The notes beneath the pieces are model-generated. The model was not told where the DNA came from, did no database searches, and worked only from the letters and a program-made list of their open reading frames with translations. Of a stretch of 64,000 nucleotides of DNA, positions 22,310-32,736 are shown piece by piece. The stretch comes from Selaginella moellendorffii. Lineage: Eukaryota; Streptophyta; Lycopodiopsida; Selaginellales; Selaginellaceae. Location of the stretch: contig NW_003314297.1 in NCBI RefSeq assembly GCF_000143415.4, forward strand, positions 467,412 through 531,411. Direction: 5' to 3'. A program made the translations under genes and the position numbers. Position 1 is the stretch's first letter. Each line of letters opens with the position of its first letter.

Positions 22310-24348
22310 TCAATCCTTCTTGCCATGCTTACTTCCCTTCTTGCAGTTGGAGATTTTGTAGTAAACCGACATGAAAGCCGACTCCGCTCCATATCTGCAA
22401 GGAACAGAAGAGAAAGAAACGATTTTAGCCCGTATGAGAAGACAAGAACGAAGATATATGGAAGAGAACGAACTTGTTGCGGACCGCGTTGTACAGCGAC
22501 GGATCAAACATCTGCCAAAACTCCCCCTCCGACTGCTCAACCTCCGCATAGAGGCACTGATACGACCGGTTGTCTCGTAGCCACTTCTCCATGTTCTTGG
22601 TGGCCTGGACGCCATCCCACACCTCGCATCTCAGCACGGGCCCGGGCACGCCCCAGATGCCAACATCCGTCCACATCTGCGCGTAGTCCGTATCCCCTGG
22701 TTGTTTGTTGCTGCTGAATCCAGGCTCGCAGTCGAGCATGGTGCCCATCTCCGTCTTAAACAGCCGGTGGGGACAAAGCCATAGCGGATAAGTCTGCAGC
22801 CAAAGCCAGCCAAGAAACCAGACCGGTGAGAAGAAAAAGACCAGACTAAATGGACATGACCGGTGAGAAGAAAAAGACCAGACTAAATGGACATGACCAG
22901 CCAACAAACTCAAGCTCGAGAAAAGAATCCAATCTGACACGCACCTCAAAGTTCTCGTGACAAAACTCCAGGCAGGCAGCGAGCTTGTGATTCGGTACTA
23001 GCATGTCCTGGCAGGCATGACGCTGGATGTAATATTTTCGAATCCCGTCCGTTTGCGTCAGCTTTAGCAGGCTCACCTGTGAAGCAGTAAACAACAGAGA
23101 AAGAAAAAGGAGCTGATAACGCTGACGAAGAAAAACGATAGGAGGAAGGAAAAACTCGTCCAGTACCTTTGGAGGCATGAGCCAGCCGAGTAAGAGCCTG
23201 AAGAGCGGGTGATTCCCCATGGGAACAATGAGACCGCCCTCCCAATACAAGGAGCGAGTGTGCCGGTGGTAGTACGAGCGCACAGGCACATACTCCACAA
23301 ACGTACCCCGCTCCAGAGCGCTCTGCGCGTGGATATGGAACCACGGCTTCCACCACCACCCGAAATCGTTGATCACATTCCCCTTCCTCGCCGCTTCTTC
23401 CCTGGTGGCATATCTCCCAGTTGTAATCACTGCTGTGGATCCCGAGTATACGATCCCTTCCACAAAATCAGGAACCTGGACCATCGCCTTTTTACACTCG
23501 AAAAGAGGAAGAAAGAAAAAAGAACGTACCTTCTCGGGATTGTCTTGATCGAGATCCCGTGGACAGAACAAATCCTCGTACACCTCCGCGATCTTGGCGA
23601 GGCTACCAACAACCGGGGTGTAAGTCACCTTCATGAACTCCTTGACGGGAATGAGCCGGATCTCCACTCCAACCAGCAGCCCAATGGATCCATGCGACCA
23701 TGGCACCGCTTTGTAGAGATCCGAGAACTCGTTGTCAGCGGTGGCGCGGACCACCCTCCCGTCCGCCAGGACCAGCTCGAAAGCGCTGCAAGTCTCGGCA
23801 AACAATCCATAGATGTGGCTGCTGCCCTCGATCCCATACCCGTTGATGACGCCGCCAATGGTGAGGTCGTCCAGCTCGGGGAGAACCTCCGGCGCCACGC
23901 CAAACGGGAGCGTGGCGGCGCTGAGCTGCGACATTGTCACCATGGGCTCGCACTTGATGAGCAGGCGGCGGCGATCGATCCACACCACGTTGCGCAGCTC
24001 GCCCAGATCCACCTCGTAGCGCGCGCCGCGCTTGTGCTCGGCGTTGCGCAGCGCCACTCCCAGCCACGGCCGCCGCGCCGTGCACACGAGCCCGTCGCGC
24101 TGGGGGTCGCGCTGCTTGACGCGCCGCCGGACGCGCTCCACGGCCGCTCGGTGCGATTCCTCCGACGGCAGGCCATGGAGCAGCGTCCAGATCGTGGGCA
24201 GCCACCGCACAAGCTGGTAGAAGAGGAAGGAGAGCGGCAGGATGACCGGAATCACGACGATCCACCGGAACTGGATGAGGAAATCCGCAATGGAGGGCGC
24301 CCGCTTCTCCCTGGCCCTCTTGTCCTCGCCCCGCCGCTGCTGATCCAT
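22310..24348 (-). CDS. DWF1: Delta(24)-sterol reductase DIMINUTO/DWARF1-like
   Basis: This is an FAD-dependent ER enzyme that reduces the side-chain double bond of 24-methylenecholesterol to campesterol, supplying membrane sterols and brassinosteroid precursors. Five exons are inferred on the minus strand: 24348-23530, 23475-23167, 23076-22945, 22793-22474, 22394-22310. They give 554 residues, close to the usual ~560. One N-terminal membrane segment (FRWIVVIPVILPLSFLFYQL, about residues 28-47) is followed by the FAD-binding PCMH domain (DGLVCTARRPW, ELDDLTIGGVINGYGIEGSS, GLFAETCSAFELVLADGRVV, YYHRHTRSLYWEGG, LGWLMPPK) and a conserved C-terminal domain (YPLWLCPHRLF, EPGF, GDTDYAQMWTDVGIW). The ATG at 24348 is chosen for its good context (GCCATGG); no upstream in-frame ATG exists. 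Confidence 0.95.
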
Positions 24349-24741
24349 GGCGCTCGGAAAGAATCGATCCAAGCCGCCAGGGATCGATCGCCCCCTCTAG
24401 AGCGTCCACCAAACCCTAGAGCGCAATGCGCTACAAAGAAGAGAAGCAAAGAAGAACAATGGTATTCAAACAAAATCCCTCGCCACCCTTCATGTCCAAC
24501 GATAAGTATATTCCTTCACATTCAATCTTGGCCGTCGGATCATTCACCTCGACAAAAGCATAATCCTCAACCTAAGAGAATATTTTCTCAATCGCAGCTG
24601 TTGGATTATTCATTATTTCTCCCAAAATATATATATGTACAAATATAAATGTGAATCAACCATCAAACAAAAGCTATCTATCCTCGATCAGTTCCCCGCC
24701 GTCCGATCCCCGCCCAGCGAAAAGAAGGAAAGAATCTGTTT
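24349..24741. promoter_or_regulatory. Intergenic region between TOM1-LIKE stop and DWF1 start
   Basis: About 390 bp separate two same-strand genes, so this must contain both the 3' end of the upstream TOM1-LIKE gene and the DWF1 promoter. The strand-reverse sequence is AT-rich near 24560-24660 (AATATATATATG). I could not place a convincing TATA box or transcription start. Confidence 0.4.
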
Positions 24742-27270
24742 CTATAGCGTAGTTTTGCTCGGCCTCGAGAGGCTGCTCGAGATCCCCGCCGACTTAAACT
24801 TGGAGCTCAGGCCTTGCAAATCGACCAGGTCCTCAAACAGCTTGTCCGCCGGATTGGATGGCTTGGAAGTTCCACTCCCTGTTGTTCCTGGCGATGGACT
24901 CCCAGTCGCGCTCGAGCCCGCCGGAACGAGAGCCAGGTGATTGAAATTCATACCTGGCTGCTGCTGCTGCGAGTAGGCCATGCCGTTTTGGTAGTATGAG
25001 CTCGCTCCATACTGATAGTTATACTGGTCCGCGTAAGGATACTGCTGAGCGTAAGGACTGTAACCCGAGGATCCACCATAGTAGCCAGCACCAGCACCAC
25101 CACCGGAGCCACCGGAGTTATACAATTGCATTTGCTGCTGGGACACCCAGGGAGCTGGAGTTGGCTGCGACGGAGCTTGCGAGCCTTGGACGCCACCATA
25201 GATGAGAGCTTGCTGCTGGGGGCTCAGCTGTTCTTTTGGGAGAGCCCAGGGGGCAACGTAACTCTGGGGACTGCTCGCGTCGTTGCTGCCCGGGTTGTAA
25301 GCACCGCTCGTCGCGGTGTAGCCACTGTTGGGGTTGGTCGAGTTGTAAGGACTGCTCGTCGCGTTGTAGCCACTGTTGGTCGTGCCGTAGGGACTGCTCG
25401 GATTGTTGTTGTAAGCTGGTGCTCCTCCCGCTGCCTGTTGATACTGGGGAAATGCAAATCCCTGCGAAGAACTTCCACCACCATTGGCAAACTGCTGCTG
25501 CTGCTGCATAGAGCTGTATTGAGGAGGACTCGAGTATGACCCCGAGCTCGGGGGCTGACTGGCGAAAGATGTCCCGTTTGGAATCTGTTGTGCTTGAGAA
25601 AAGGACGGTTGAGTCTGCGGCTGCTGTGTCGCGTGAAATGCCGGACCAAACGGATTTCCGGCCGAAAGATCGGGTTGCGATACGGGAGAGCCTGATTGTA
25701 AAACGGACGGAGGCGTAGCGGGAGTAGCAGGAGCTGCCGAAGAACTCCCCACCAGGTTTTCTCCACTGAGAAGGTCTATAAGGTCTGCTGCCTTTTGCGG
25801 GGTACTTGGCTCTTTCTTCGGTGTTGGCGGAGCGGGCAGCGCGAGTTGCACGAAAGGATCACTTGGCTCGGTCGGTTGAGCAGGCTTGGATGATCTGGAC
25901 AAGCAAGGAGATTGAAGATATTCACATGAACTTTATGACTTACCTGCGAGATAACTGAGCAAAATCATCTTCAGGTTCTTGTTTAACTGGAGTTTTGTTT
26001 TGAGACGCCCCCACCACCGAAGACGGAAGTGGCTCCTTGGGTAAGGCCTTCCCTGCTGCAATAGCATCGTGCTTTTCCAAGACCTTTTGTAAATCGTCAT
26101 TTAGTCCCAATCCTTGACGGAGTAATTCTTCGTCACTGAATACGCAATCAACGTAAGTTCCTGAAAATGAAGATAAGATTCTTACGATGTATTATTCACA
26201 AGATGCATGACCCGTTGCTGCGTCGAGCGGCACTGCTCCACCAGCTCCACTATGAGCTCATCCTTAATAGCCTAAAAGATTTTGCAAAAGAATAAATGTT
26301 AAAAGCTACATTCTATACAGTGCTTGCCTGCTTGTCACGGGGGTTGACAGCATTTAGCATCTCCAATAGAACCTCCACTCTTCCACGAGCGGTGTCAATA
26401 TCAGTCAAGCTGCCAAAAATTGGTAAAGTTCCGAAACACTCAAAACATATCCAAGCGTCTACCTGAGACCAGGCATGTCGTTGTTCATCAGTGATTCGAG
26501 TCTTGCAGGCATATGAGCAGGCGAGCCATAGCCTGGTGACGGCTGAACAGGATGCGTTTGAGGCGGAGTAAAAATTGGTGCATCTCGTTCGGCAGGACGA
26601 TCGGGAAATTCAACACCCATCCTCTGAAAAAGACATTCGAGTTCATATTACTTTTAGGAAGGCAAGAACTTACCCTCAGCTCTTCAAAAGCCATATAGTA
26701 TTGTGGATATCTTCCCCGCGAGCCTCCGAATGCCTCTTGCCATGAGCTCAACAACACAAGAATTTTGTCCCTTACATGCATGTCCGTCTGTCCGAGATAC
26801 TCCACACGTAAGTAAAAACGTTACAATCCCAGACAAGTAGCCGAGCACCTTTCTCTTGACGATCTTCACCATTTCGTGCAAAACATCCTTTTCAGCTACT
26901 TGTTGGTGGACTGCCACGCCACAGTTTTTCACAATGGTCTCCAGCACCTGCGAGAAAAGAAGAGTTCAAAAAGAAATCAAAGAATAGCTTTAAGCAAAGG
27001 AAGAGAAAAACGAAAACACTCACTGTTAATGCTAGAAGCTGGACTTTGGGGCTGCGATTTCCCAAACGCTTCTTGATCGCCTTGACAACGTCCTTGGCCT
27101 GCCTGGAAAAAGTTTTTTTCCAATTGAATCGTGTGAGCTCGAGCTGGTTTTTACTTCCTGGAGCAAACTTACCCAGGATCGTGGTTGAGGATATCACATA
27201 TCTCCATGTTCATGGCCCAATCGGGTCCTATGAGCATGTCGCTCGTCGCCTTATCGACCAAAGACGCCAT
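24742..27270 (-). CDS. TOL: TOM1-LIKE protein (VHS-GAT ubiquitin-cargo adaptor)
   Basis: Plant TOL proteins replace ESCRT-0, binding ubiquitinated plasma-membrane cargo for vacuolar degradation. Nine exons are inferred on the minus strand: 27270-27173, 27102-27024, 26947-26849, 26787-26674, 26623-26463, 26409-26328, 26271-26186, 26135-25944, 25894-24742. They give about 687 residues. The VHS domain is residues about 1-140 ([70 protein letters not shown]). The GAT domain follows at about 180-290 ([38 protein letters not shown]). The C-terminal 400 residues are low-complexity, rich in Gln, Pro, Ser and Tyr, with a DLIDLL clathrin-box-like motif. The intron at 26272-26327 has a GC donor (CAG/GCAAGC). 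The family member cannot be fixed by eye. Confidence 0.93.
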
Positions 27271-27632
27271 AGCTACAACCCCTAGTCCAATCGAAGCTCA
27301 AACTCTAGCTACCCAAAACGACATCACAAATTCTCACTCGGACTGGTCAACTGGCCCCTTCCAAAAGACAAAGAAGAGTCTCTCTCCCGGTTAATCGCGC
27401 TACAGTAGCTCCTGATTTCCACTCTCCTCTCTCCCCAGATGAGGGGAAAACACACGAGGAAGAAAAAACGCGTCTACCTATCGATCGACTCCAGCTCCAG
27501 CGGCGACGAGAATCCAGCGATTTCGCGGAGGAATTGAGCTGATCAGAGCTGCGCCATAGCCCCGCGGCCGCCCATCAAACCCTAAACCTGCGAGGCTCAT
27601 TGGTTAATCCGCCCGGTTAACTTGCAGCCTTT

Positions 27633-27685
27633 TGACGTGGCAAAGTGCATTGAACTATCCAACGGCGGGTGCGTGTGCCACGTCA
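27633..27685. promoter_or_regulatory. Inverted pair of bZIP-type sites TGACGTGGCA / TGCCACGTCA
   Basis: TGACGTGGCA lies at 27633-27642 and its perfect reverse complement TGCCACGTCA at 27676-27685, with 33 bases between them. The TGACGTGGC core is a known target of plant bZIP factors. Its position between divergent genes suggests possible joint control; binding is an inference. Confidence 0.5.
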
Positions 27686-27693
27686 TCAGCTGC

Positions 27694-27773
27694 TGCCCGG
27701 GGGATTCGAACCCAGCGCCTGCCCCAGGCGATGCCGAGAATATGCTCGCGTCTGAACCAGGTAGTTACTGGCA
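27694..27773 (-). repeat. tRNA-like relic, possibly the head of a SINE
   Basis: Read on the minus strand, an 80-base stretch has closing ends TGCC and GGCA, a CGAG/CTCG arm with a 6-base loop, a GCCTG-GGG-CAGGC hairpin in the position of a long variable arm, and a T-arm with the box-B-like GGGTTCGAATCCC. The D-arm is poor and the anticodon loop is wrong in size. It is best read as a type II (Leu/Ser-like) tRNA-derived relic. Confidence 0.45.
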
Positions 27774-28054
27774 CTACACTGGAAGACGAAGCGTTTGAAC
27801 CAACGTTTGTATAATCCTGGCTAGTTAAATCAAGCTAAAAATCTCTCAACGATCATCGAATTCTCTTAAGCGTACGGAGAAAATTAGGGCTAGTACGAAT
27901 ATTCTCCTTTCGCTTAAGAAACTGACGTGGATTTGCTTGCGTCTGTTTCTTTGCTTTTCAAAATGGTTCCCATTCTAGGGTTTGATGCGCGGATGGGGCG
28001 TGGGAGCGTCCGGCAATCAATCGCCACCGGGAGTGGAAGCTGCGCCGCCTCGCC

Positions 28055-29625
28055 ATGGTGCTGAGAAGCTGCGCGCCTAGCTGCTGCCACAGGTATGCCC
28101 TACACGTCGCCCGCCGGAGGAAGCACTCAATGGTAGCCTCGGCGTCGCTGCGAAGAGCTTCTCTCGCGCTGCCCATCCATTTGCCGCCGCTGCCGCCGCC
28201 GCCGCCGCCCTCTTGCTCCACACCGCCACCGCTCGTGGATGTAGGGGATTACTTGGAGTTTTGGGATCACGTCATGTCGGGTGCTCTTCGCAAATCCTTG
28301 AGGAAGGTACTCCGCAAGAAGAAGTTGACGACTCCTACGGCGCTGTGGTGTGCTCCTCCCGCCCTCTACGTTGATCGGGGCCCTTCCTCTTCGTCTCCTT
28401 CCTTCTCTCTAGCGGAGTTTAGCTTGCAAGCGGCCAGGAACAGCACAAGTAGGCAGCGACTGAATTGGAACCCATTGTCTCTCCGGTGTCGGCAGCTCAG
28501 TGTTCGTCACAACACGCAGCCAGCGCAGACGCCACCCACGTCTCCTTCGAATCCGTCTAGCTCACTGCTCCTCACGTCATCCGTGGCGCCACCCACAGTG
28601 CCCGCTTCCTCCAATGCGCGAAGAGCTTTCCTCGTCGATACTCTCGCGGTGGTACGTGAAACTTATGGGATTTCTTCTCTCGCTTTTCTAACTCTAGCTT
28701 CTCCCATTTTCTCCTAGATGCGAAGGCTCGAAGCTCAAGAGCTCAACCAGAGGCAAGCTGAGGCTATCACCGCCGTTGTGACTTCCGTGTTGAATGATAG
28801 CCTGGAGAGCGTAGCACACTCGTACACGTCCAAGACCGACATGCAAAAGGTGTGTATGGACTAGTTCTTGCTCGTATAGCTCTGACTTTGTTTGCGTGTC
28901 TCTGAAACACAGTGTGAGATGATGCATGACGCGTCGCTTTCCAAGTTCAAGGCTGAAATGCAGAGTTCTTTGGTACGTCAGTAAACAGCTACTGTGACGG
29001 TTTTTTAAGCTTCGTTTCATATGATGCGTACAGGAGCACCACTTTGCTACCTTGCAGCGTGAATCGGAGAGGCTCCGGACGGACATGGAGAAAATGAGAA
29101 GCGAGTTGAGGTAGTAGACAGATTCGCGTTTTTGATCGAGCTCTCATGCTCGTGATGCAGATACGAAATAGACAAGGTACAGGCAAACCAACGCCTTGAT
29201 TTGAACCTGGAAAGGGGGTAAGGTATCTATTGTTGTAGGAAAACTCCAGGTTTCTCTAGCGATATAACAGCGATATAAACCTGTATGACTTGTGCTCGGT
29301 GTGTGTGACACAGGCATATAAGGGACGAGTTGAACAAGCAGCAGGCTGAAACATCAAATTTAACCAACAAACTAGACCGGGTGAGTATTTTTTGTTTCTC
29401 TTAAAACGAGTCACAGGGACAGAAAACTGATAGAGGATGTATACAGGAGATTCACGGTCTCAAAACTCAATTGGAAGCAGGAAAGTACGAAGTAATCAAG
29501 TACTGCATAGGTAAGCCAGCGGATCTTGCTATTTGTACGGTGGATTCATGTTCGTGCTTGTGGTTGCAGGAACAATTGTGTCTATTACCGCTGTTGGCCT
29601 TGGTTTACTGCGGATTATAATGTGA
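28055..29625 (+). CDS. DUF1640 (CCDC90/MCUR1-like) mitochondrial coiled-coil protein
   Basis: The family comprises mitochondrial inner-membrane proteins with a long coiled coil and a C-terminal membrane anchor. The animal member MCUR1 is linked to the calcium uniporter; the plant function is not settled. Eight exons are inferred: 28055-28651, 28718-28849, 28913-28972, 29034-29110, 29161-29217, 29314-29380, 29447-29510, 29570-29625. They give 369 residues. The N-terminal ~200 residues are basic and Ser/Pro-rich with few acids, consistent with a transit peptide (SCCHRYALHVARRRKHSM). The conserved part starts RRLEAQELNQRQAEAITAVV and includes HHFATLQRESERLRTDMEKM, EIDKVQANQRLDLNLERG and KYEVIKYCIGTIVSI; the last ~17 residues form the membrane anchor. 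The ATG lies in a GCCATGG context. A Pro run (residues about 43-52) is odd. Confidence 0.9.
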
Positions 29626-29794
29626 ACATTCAACAATTTAATCATTCATTTCGTGTTGTCTAAGAAAGTATGCCTAAGAACAAAAATAATGTTTTAACTC
29701 CTACCACCTTTTTTGTTTTTTTAGTCGCGCTGCTTGATCTTTAATCTGCTGAATTCGCATTGGTTGTCGATGAGCTTTGGCTTGGAAGTGTTGG

Positions 29795-30724
29795 CTAAGC
29801 CACCCTGAGTTTCTTCACAGCTGGATGGCTAGAGTGTTGTTGTGGAGTGAATCTCTTCCTTCCACAACAAGTTGTGATATTGGCAGGAGTAGCCCGTGTG
29901 GTGCTACAGTTCTCTAGAATCCAAGGATGATTGATCACTCGATCTAGTGTCAATCGCTTCCTGGGATCCAAATCCAGCATGCCCATGATCAGATTCTTCG
30001 CCTCTGGCGACAGATTGGCAGGCCACTGGAACTCCCCCTCGCGCAGCAAATGCATCTCCAGGTTCGATCGCTTGTAGCCCTTGAGGAGTTCGTATGCGAT
30101 CACTCCAAGCCCCCAAACATCCACCGCCTTGGTGTAAGACAGCCCATATCTCTCGACAAAGATAAGCTCGGGAGCCATGTACTTCTCAGTCCCGCAGCTC
30201 TGGCTCATCTCTCTGGCATCGTCGGTCGCCACTCCAAAGTCCCCAATCACTGGCCTGATCGTGCTTGCATCTTGCAGCTCGGTGAAAACGTTCTCCAGCT
30301 TGAGATCGCGATGGACAACACCACTCGAGTGGACGCCCTGGAGTGTCTCCGCCAGCTTCTTAACGATCTCGGCTACCTCCTCCTCGCTCAGTGGCCCTTT
30401 CATCGCTAGATCGCGCAGGCTATGGCCACAAAGTTCCATGACCATCGTTCCAAAGCAACGCCCGCCAACCTTCCTCTCCCTCCTCAGCTCCCGGAGGAAG
30501 ACAACTCCAGGAATGGGGCGAAGCTTGTCCAAGATCCTTGTCTCCCTCTCGGCACAACTCTCCGACTTAAACATCTTTCCTGCGTACCTATAGCGGTTGT
30601 GGGCTGCGTCGCTCAGCAAGTAGACCTGGCCCTGTCCTCCATGCCCCAACTTCTCGTGTCTGGTGTACCACTTGAGAAGCTCGCCACACTCGTCGTCTCT
30701 AAACTCGCCATCCTCGAGCGCCAT
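29795..30724 (-). CDS. Small Ser/Thr protein kinase, kinase domain only
   Basis: This 309-residue intronless protein is almost entirely a protein-kinase catalytic domain. Motifs are GHGGQGQVYLL (P-loop), AGKMF (VAIK lysine), HRDLKLENVF (catalytic loop), IGDFGVAT (DFG), GTEKYMAPE (activation segment), DVWGLGVIAYELLKG and a final LTLDRVINHPWI. All key residues are present, so it should be active. The P-loop and catalytic loop place it among calcium/calmodulin-dependent (CAMK-like) plant kinases, but there are no EF hands, no transmembrane segment and no regulatory domain, only a short basic C-terminal tail. The first ATG is at 30724. It converges on the DUF1640 gene, 169 bp away. Substrate and pathway are unknown. 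Confidence 0.88.
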   Translation of the reverse strand: MALEDGEFRDDECGELLKWYTRHEKLGHGGQGQVYLLSDAAHNRYRYAGKMFKSESCAERETRILDKLRPIPGVVFLRELRRERKVGGRCFGTMVMELCGHSLRDLAMKGPLSEEEVAEIVKKLAETLQGVHSSGVVHRDLKLENVFTELQDASTIRPVIGDFGVATDDAREMSQSCGTEKYMAPELIFVERYGLSYTKAVDVWGLGVIAYELLKGYKRSNLEMHLLREGEFQWPANLSPEAKNLIMGMLDLDPRKRLTLDRVINHPWILENCSTTRATPANITTCCGRKRFTPQQHSSHPAVKKLRVA

Positions 30725-30780
30725 CACGTCTTCTCCTTTTTTTTCGCTTGGTTTAAAGAAAACCTAGCTTCCCACAACAG

Positions 30781-30787
30781 CTTTATA
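30781..30787 (-). promoter_or_regulatory. Candidate TATA box of the small kinase gene
   Basis: TATAAAG reads on the minus strand, 57 bp upstream of the kinase ATG. This is a plausible core promoter for a gene with a very short leader, and the sequence beyond it turns sharply AT-rich. Confidence 0.45.
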
Positions 30788-31449
<662 letters not shown>

Positions 31450-31625
31450 CTTATAAACCATTTAGTTATTGTGAGATGTTTTTTCGGAATAAAAAAATTC
31501 TAGACTAATATAAAACAACCATATTCAAATTACCTTTAGTCTTTAGGAGGGAACGCAAAACACTTTTGAATAACTGTAATACTAATGCTTAGTTTTTAAT
31601 AATAGTGGCATATGTAACATATAAG

Positions 31626-31706
31626 GTGGACGTGCCAGAGTGGTTATTGGGCATTACTAGAAATCATGTGGGCTTGCCCGCCCAGGTTCGAATCCTGCCG
31701 TCCACG
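31626..31706 (+). tRNA. tRNA-Ser (anticodon AGA), with one anticodon-stem mismatch
   Basis: The 81-base sequence folds as a type II tRNA. The acceptor arm GTGGACG pairs with CGTCCAC plus discriminator G. It has a GCCAGAGTGGTTATTGGGC D-region, an anticodon loop CTAGAAA giving AGA, a long variable arm GGGC-TT-GCCC and a T-arm with GGTTCGAATCC. No intron is present. The anticodon stem CATTA/TCATG has one mismatch (T opposite C) where most plant tRNA-Ser genes have a G-C pair, so function is likely but not certain. A T6 tract follows at 31729. Confidence 0.85.
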
Positions 31707-31728
31707 AATGTCTTGACAATCTTTGGAC

Positions 31729-31734
31729 TTTTTT
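31729..31734 (+). terminator. RNA polymerase III terminator (T6) of tRNA-Ser
   Basis: A run of six T lies 22 bases after the mature tRNA 3' end, in the usual position for Pol III termination. Confidence 0.7.
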
Positions 31735-32035
31735 ATTTGAGTGCTGGTCATGTTCTTCAATATTTGTTTCTAATAAAAAGTTTAATAGCTCTTCCAATGT
31801 ACAAGATCAGGACAAGAAAGGAGAAAACCAAAGAAAAAGGAAAAGAAACCAGAGCAACGCTTGTTGCGCATTTCCGCCTGGCTTGGAACAAATATTATTT
31901 TCTCTCCGCTCTTCCCACAGAGCAGCATTCCTATGTCGGTGAAACAAAGAAGCACTTGAGCCATGAAGAAGATTAACCAAACGTCCTAGTAAGAACCTTG
32001 AAAGAGCTTGCTACATTGCTTTCACTTCGCTCGCG
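31735..32035. other. Spacer, probable 3' region of the proline-rich protein gene
   Basis: I see no gene here. It probably contains the 3' untranslated region of the minus-strand proline-rich gene next to it. Confidence 0.4.
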
Positions 32036-32629
32036 CTAGTAGCCCGACGACGGAGGCGGAGGAGCCTTGTACACCGGAGAAGGAGTCGGAGGCTTGTAAA
32101 CCGGAGTGGGAGGCTTGTAGACGGGAGAAGGCGTGGGAGGCTTGTAAACCGGAGCTGGAGTGGAAGGAACCGTGGGAGGCTTGTAAACCGGAGCTGGAGT
32201 GGAAGGAACCGTGGGAGGCTTGTAAACCGGAGCTGGAGTGGAAGGAACCGTGGGAGGAGCCTTGTACTCTGGAGCCGGGTACGAGTAAGATGGAGGAGAC
32301 TTATACTCTGGAGCCGGGTACGAGTAAGATGGAGGAGACTTATACTCTGGAGCCGGGTACGAGTAAGATGGAGGAGACTTGTACTCTGGAGTGGGATAAG
32401 AATAAGATGGAGGGGACTTGTACTCTGGAGCCGGGTAAGAATAAGATGGCGGCTTATACCCTGGACTTGGATGCGAAAAGTATGGGAATGGAGGAAGCGG
32501 CGGGAAGTGGAGCCAGTCGAGCGTCTTCTGCTCTTCCAGGGGTCTCGCAGCAGAAACAGTTAGTCCACATGAGGAGATTCCAAGGATTACCAGGACCGCT
32601 AGCAGCAGAGGAGACGAGCGCTCTCCCAT
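32036..32629 (-). CDS. Proline-rich (extensin-like) cell-wall protein
   Basis: This 197-residue, single-exon secreted protein starts MGERSSPLLLAVLVILGISS. A hydrophobic core and small residues before about residue 27 (VSA-ARP) form a signal peptide. The mature part is repetitive, with five tandem 13-residue units of the type PPSYSYPAPEYKS, three units PPTVPSTPAPVYK, then shorter PPTPSPVYK repeats ending PPPPSSGY. Such Pro/Tyr/Lys repeats are typical of hydroxylated, cross-linked structural wall proteins. The DNA shows matching 39-bp tandem repeats at about 32150-32455, so the length may vary between alleles. The upstream region has a TATA-like stretch. It is not a classical SPPPP extensin. 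Confidence 0.88.
   Translation of the reverse strand: MGERSSPLLLAVLVILGISSCGLTVSAARPLEEQKTLDWLHFPPLPPFPYFSHPSPGYKPPSYSYPAPEYKSPPSYSYPTPEYKSPPSYSYPAPEYKSPPSYSYPAPEYKSPPSYSYPAPEYKAPPTVPSTPAPVYKPPTVPSTPAPVYKPPTVPSTPAPVYKPPTPSPVYKPPTPVYKPPTPSPVYKAPPPPSSGY
32150..32455. repeat. 39-bp tandem repeats within the proline-rich gene
   Basis: Two blocks of 39-bp direct repeats encode the two 13-residue protein repeat types. The units are nearly identical at DNA level, which points to recent expansion or homogenisation by unequal exchange. Confidence 0.85.
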
Positions 32630-32724
32630 TGCGAAGAAACGAGCGTGAGAGTGTGCCCGCGTCCCGAAACCTTCACTCCTCCTCCTCCTCTTGTGCAGAT
32701 ATCTAGAGCTCGCCCTGTGGCCCA

Positions 32725-32736
32725 GGATATATAAAC
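32725..32736 (-). promoter_or_regulatory. Candidate TATA box of the proline-rich gene
   Basis: On the minus strand TTTATATATCC lies about 95 bp upstream of the ATG, the expected distance for a short-leader plant gene. Confidence 0.5.

Larger units (their letters stand above)
27271..28054. promoter_or_regulatory. Divergent promoter region, TOL (minus) and DUF1640 gene (plus)
   Basis: This 784-bp interval separates two outward-facing genes. It contains an inverted pair of ACGT-core sites at 27633-27685 and a tRNA-like relic at 27694-27773. The rest shows no other gene. Confidence 0.6.

Noticed and set aside
23209-24648. 479-codon open frame on the plus strand
   Set aside because: It is antisense to DWF1 exon 1, whose GC-rich third positions keep the opposite strand open. 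Its composition (Arg, Pro, His, Asp) and lack of any domain mark it as a shadow.
32008-32706. 232-codon plus-strand frame with repeated CTLEPGTSKMEE units
   Set aside because: It is the antisense reading of the proline-rich protein repeats. The minus-strand frame has a signal peptide and a known protein type.
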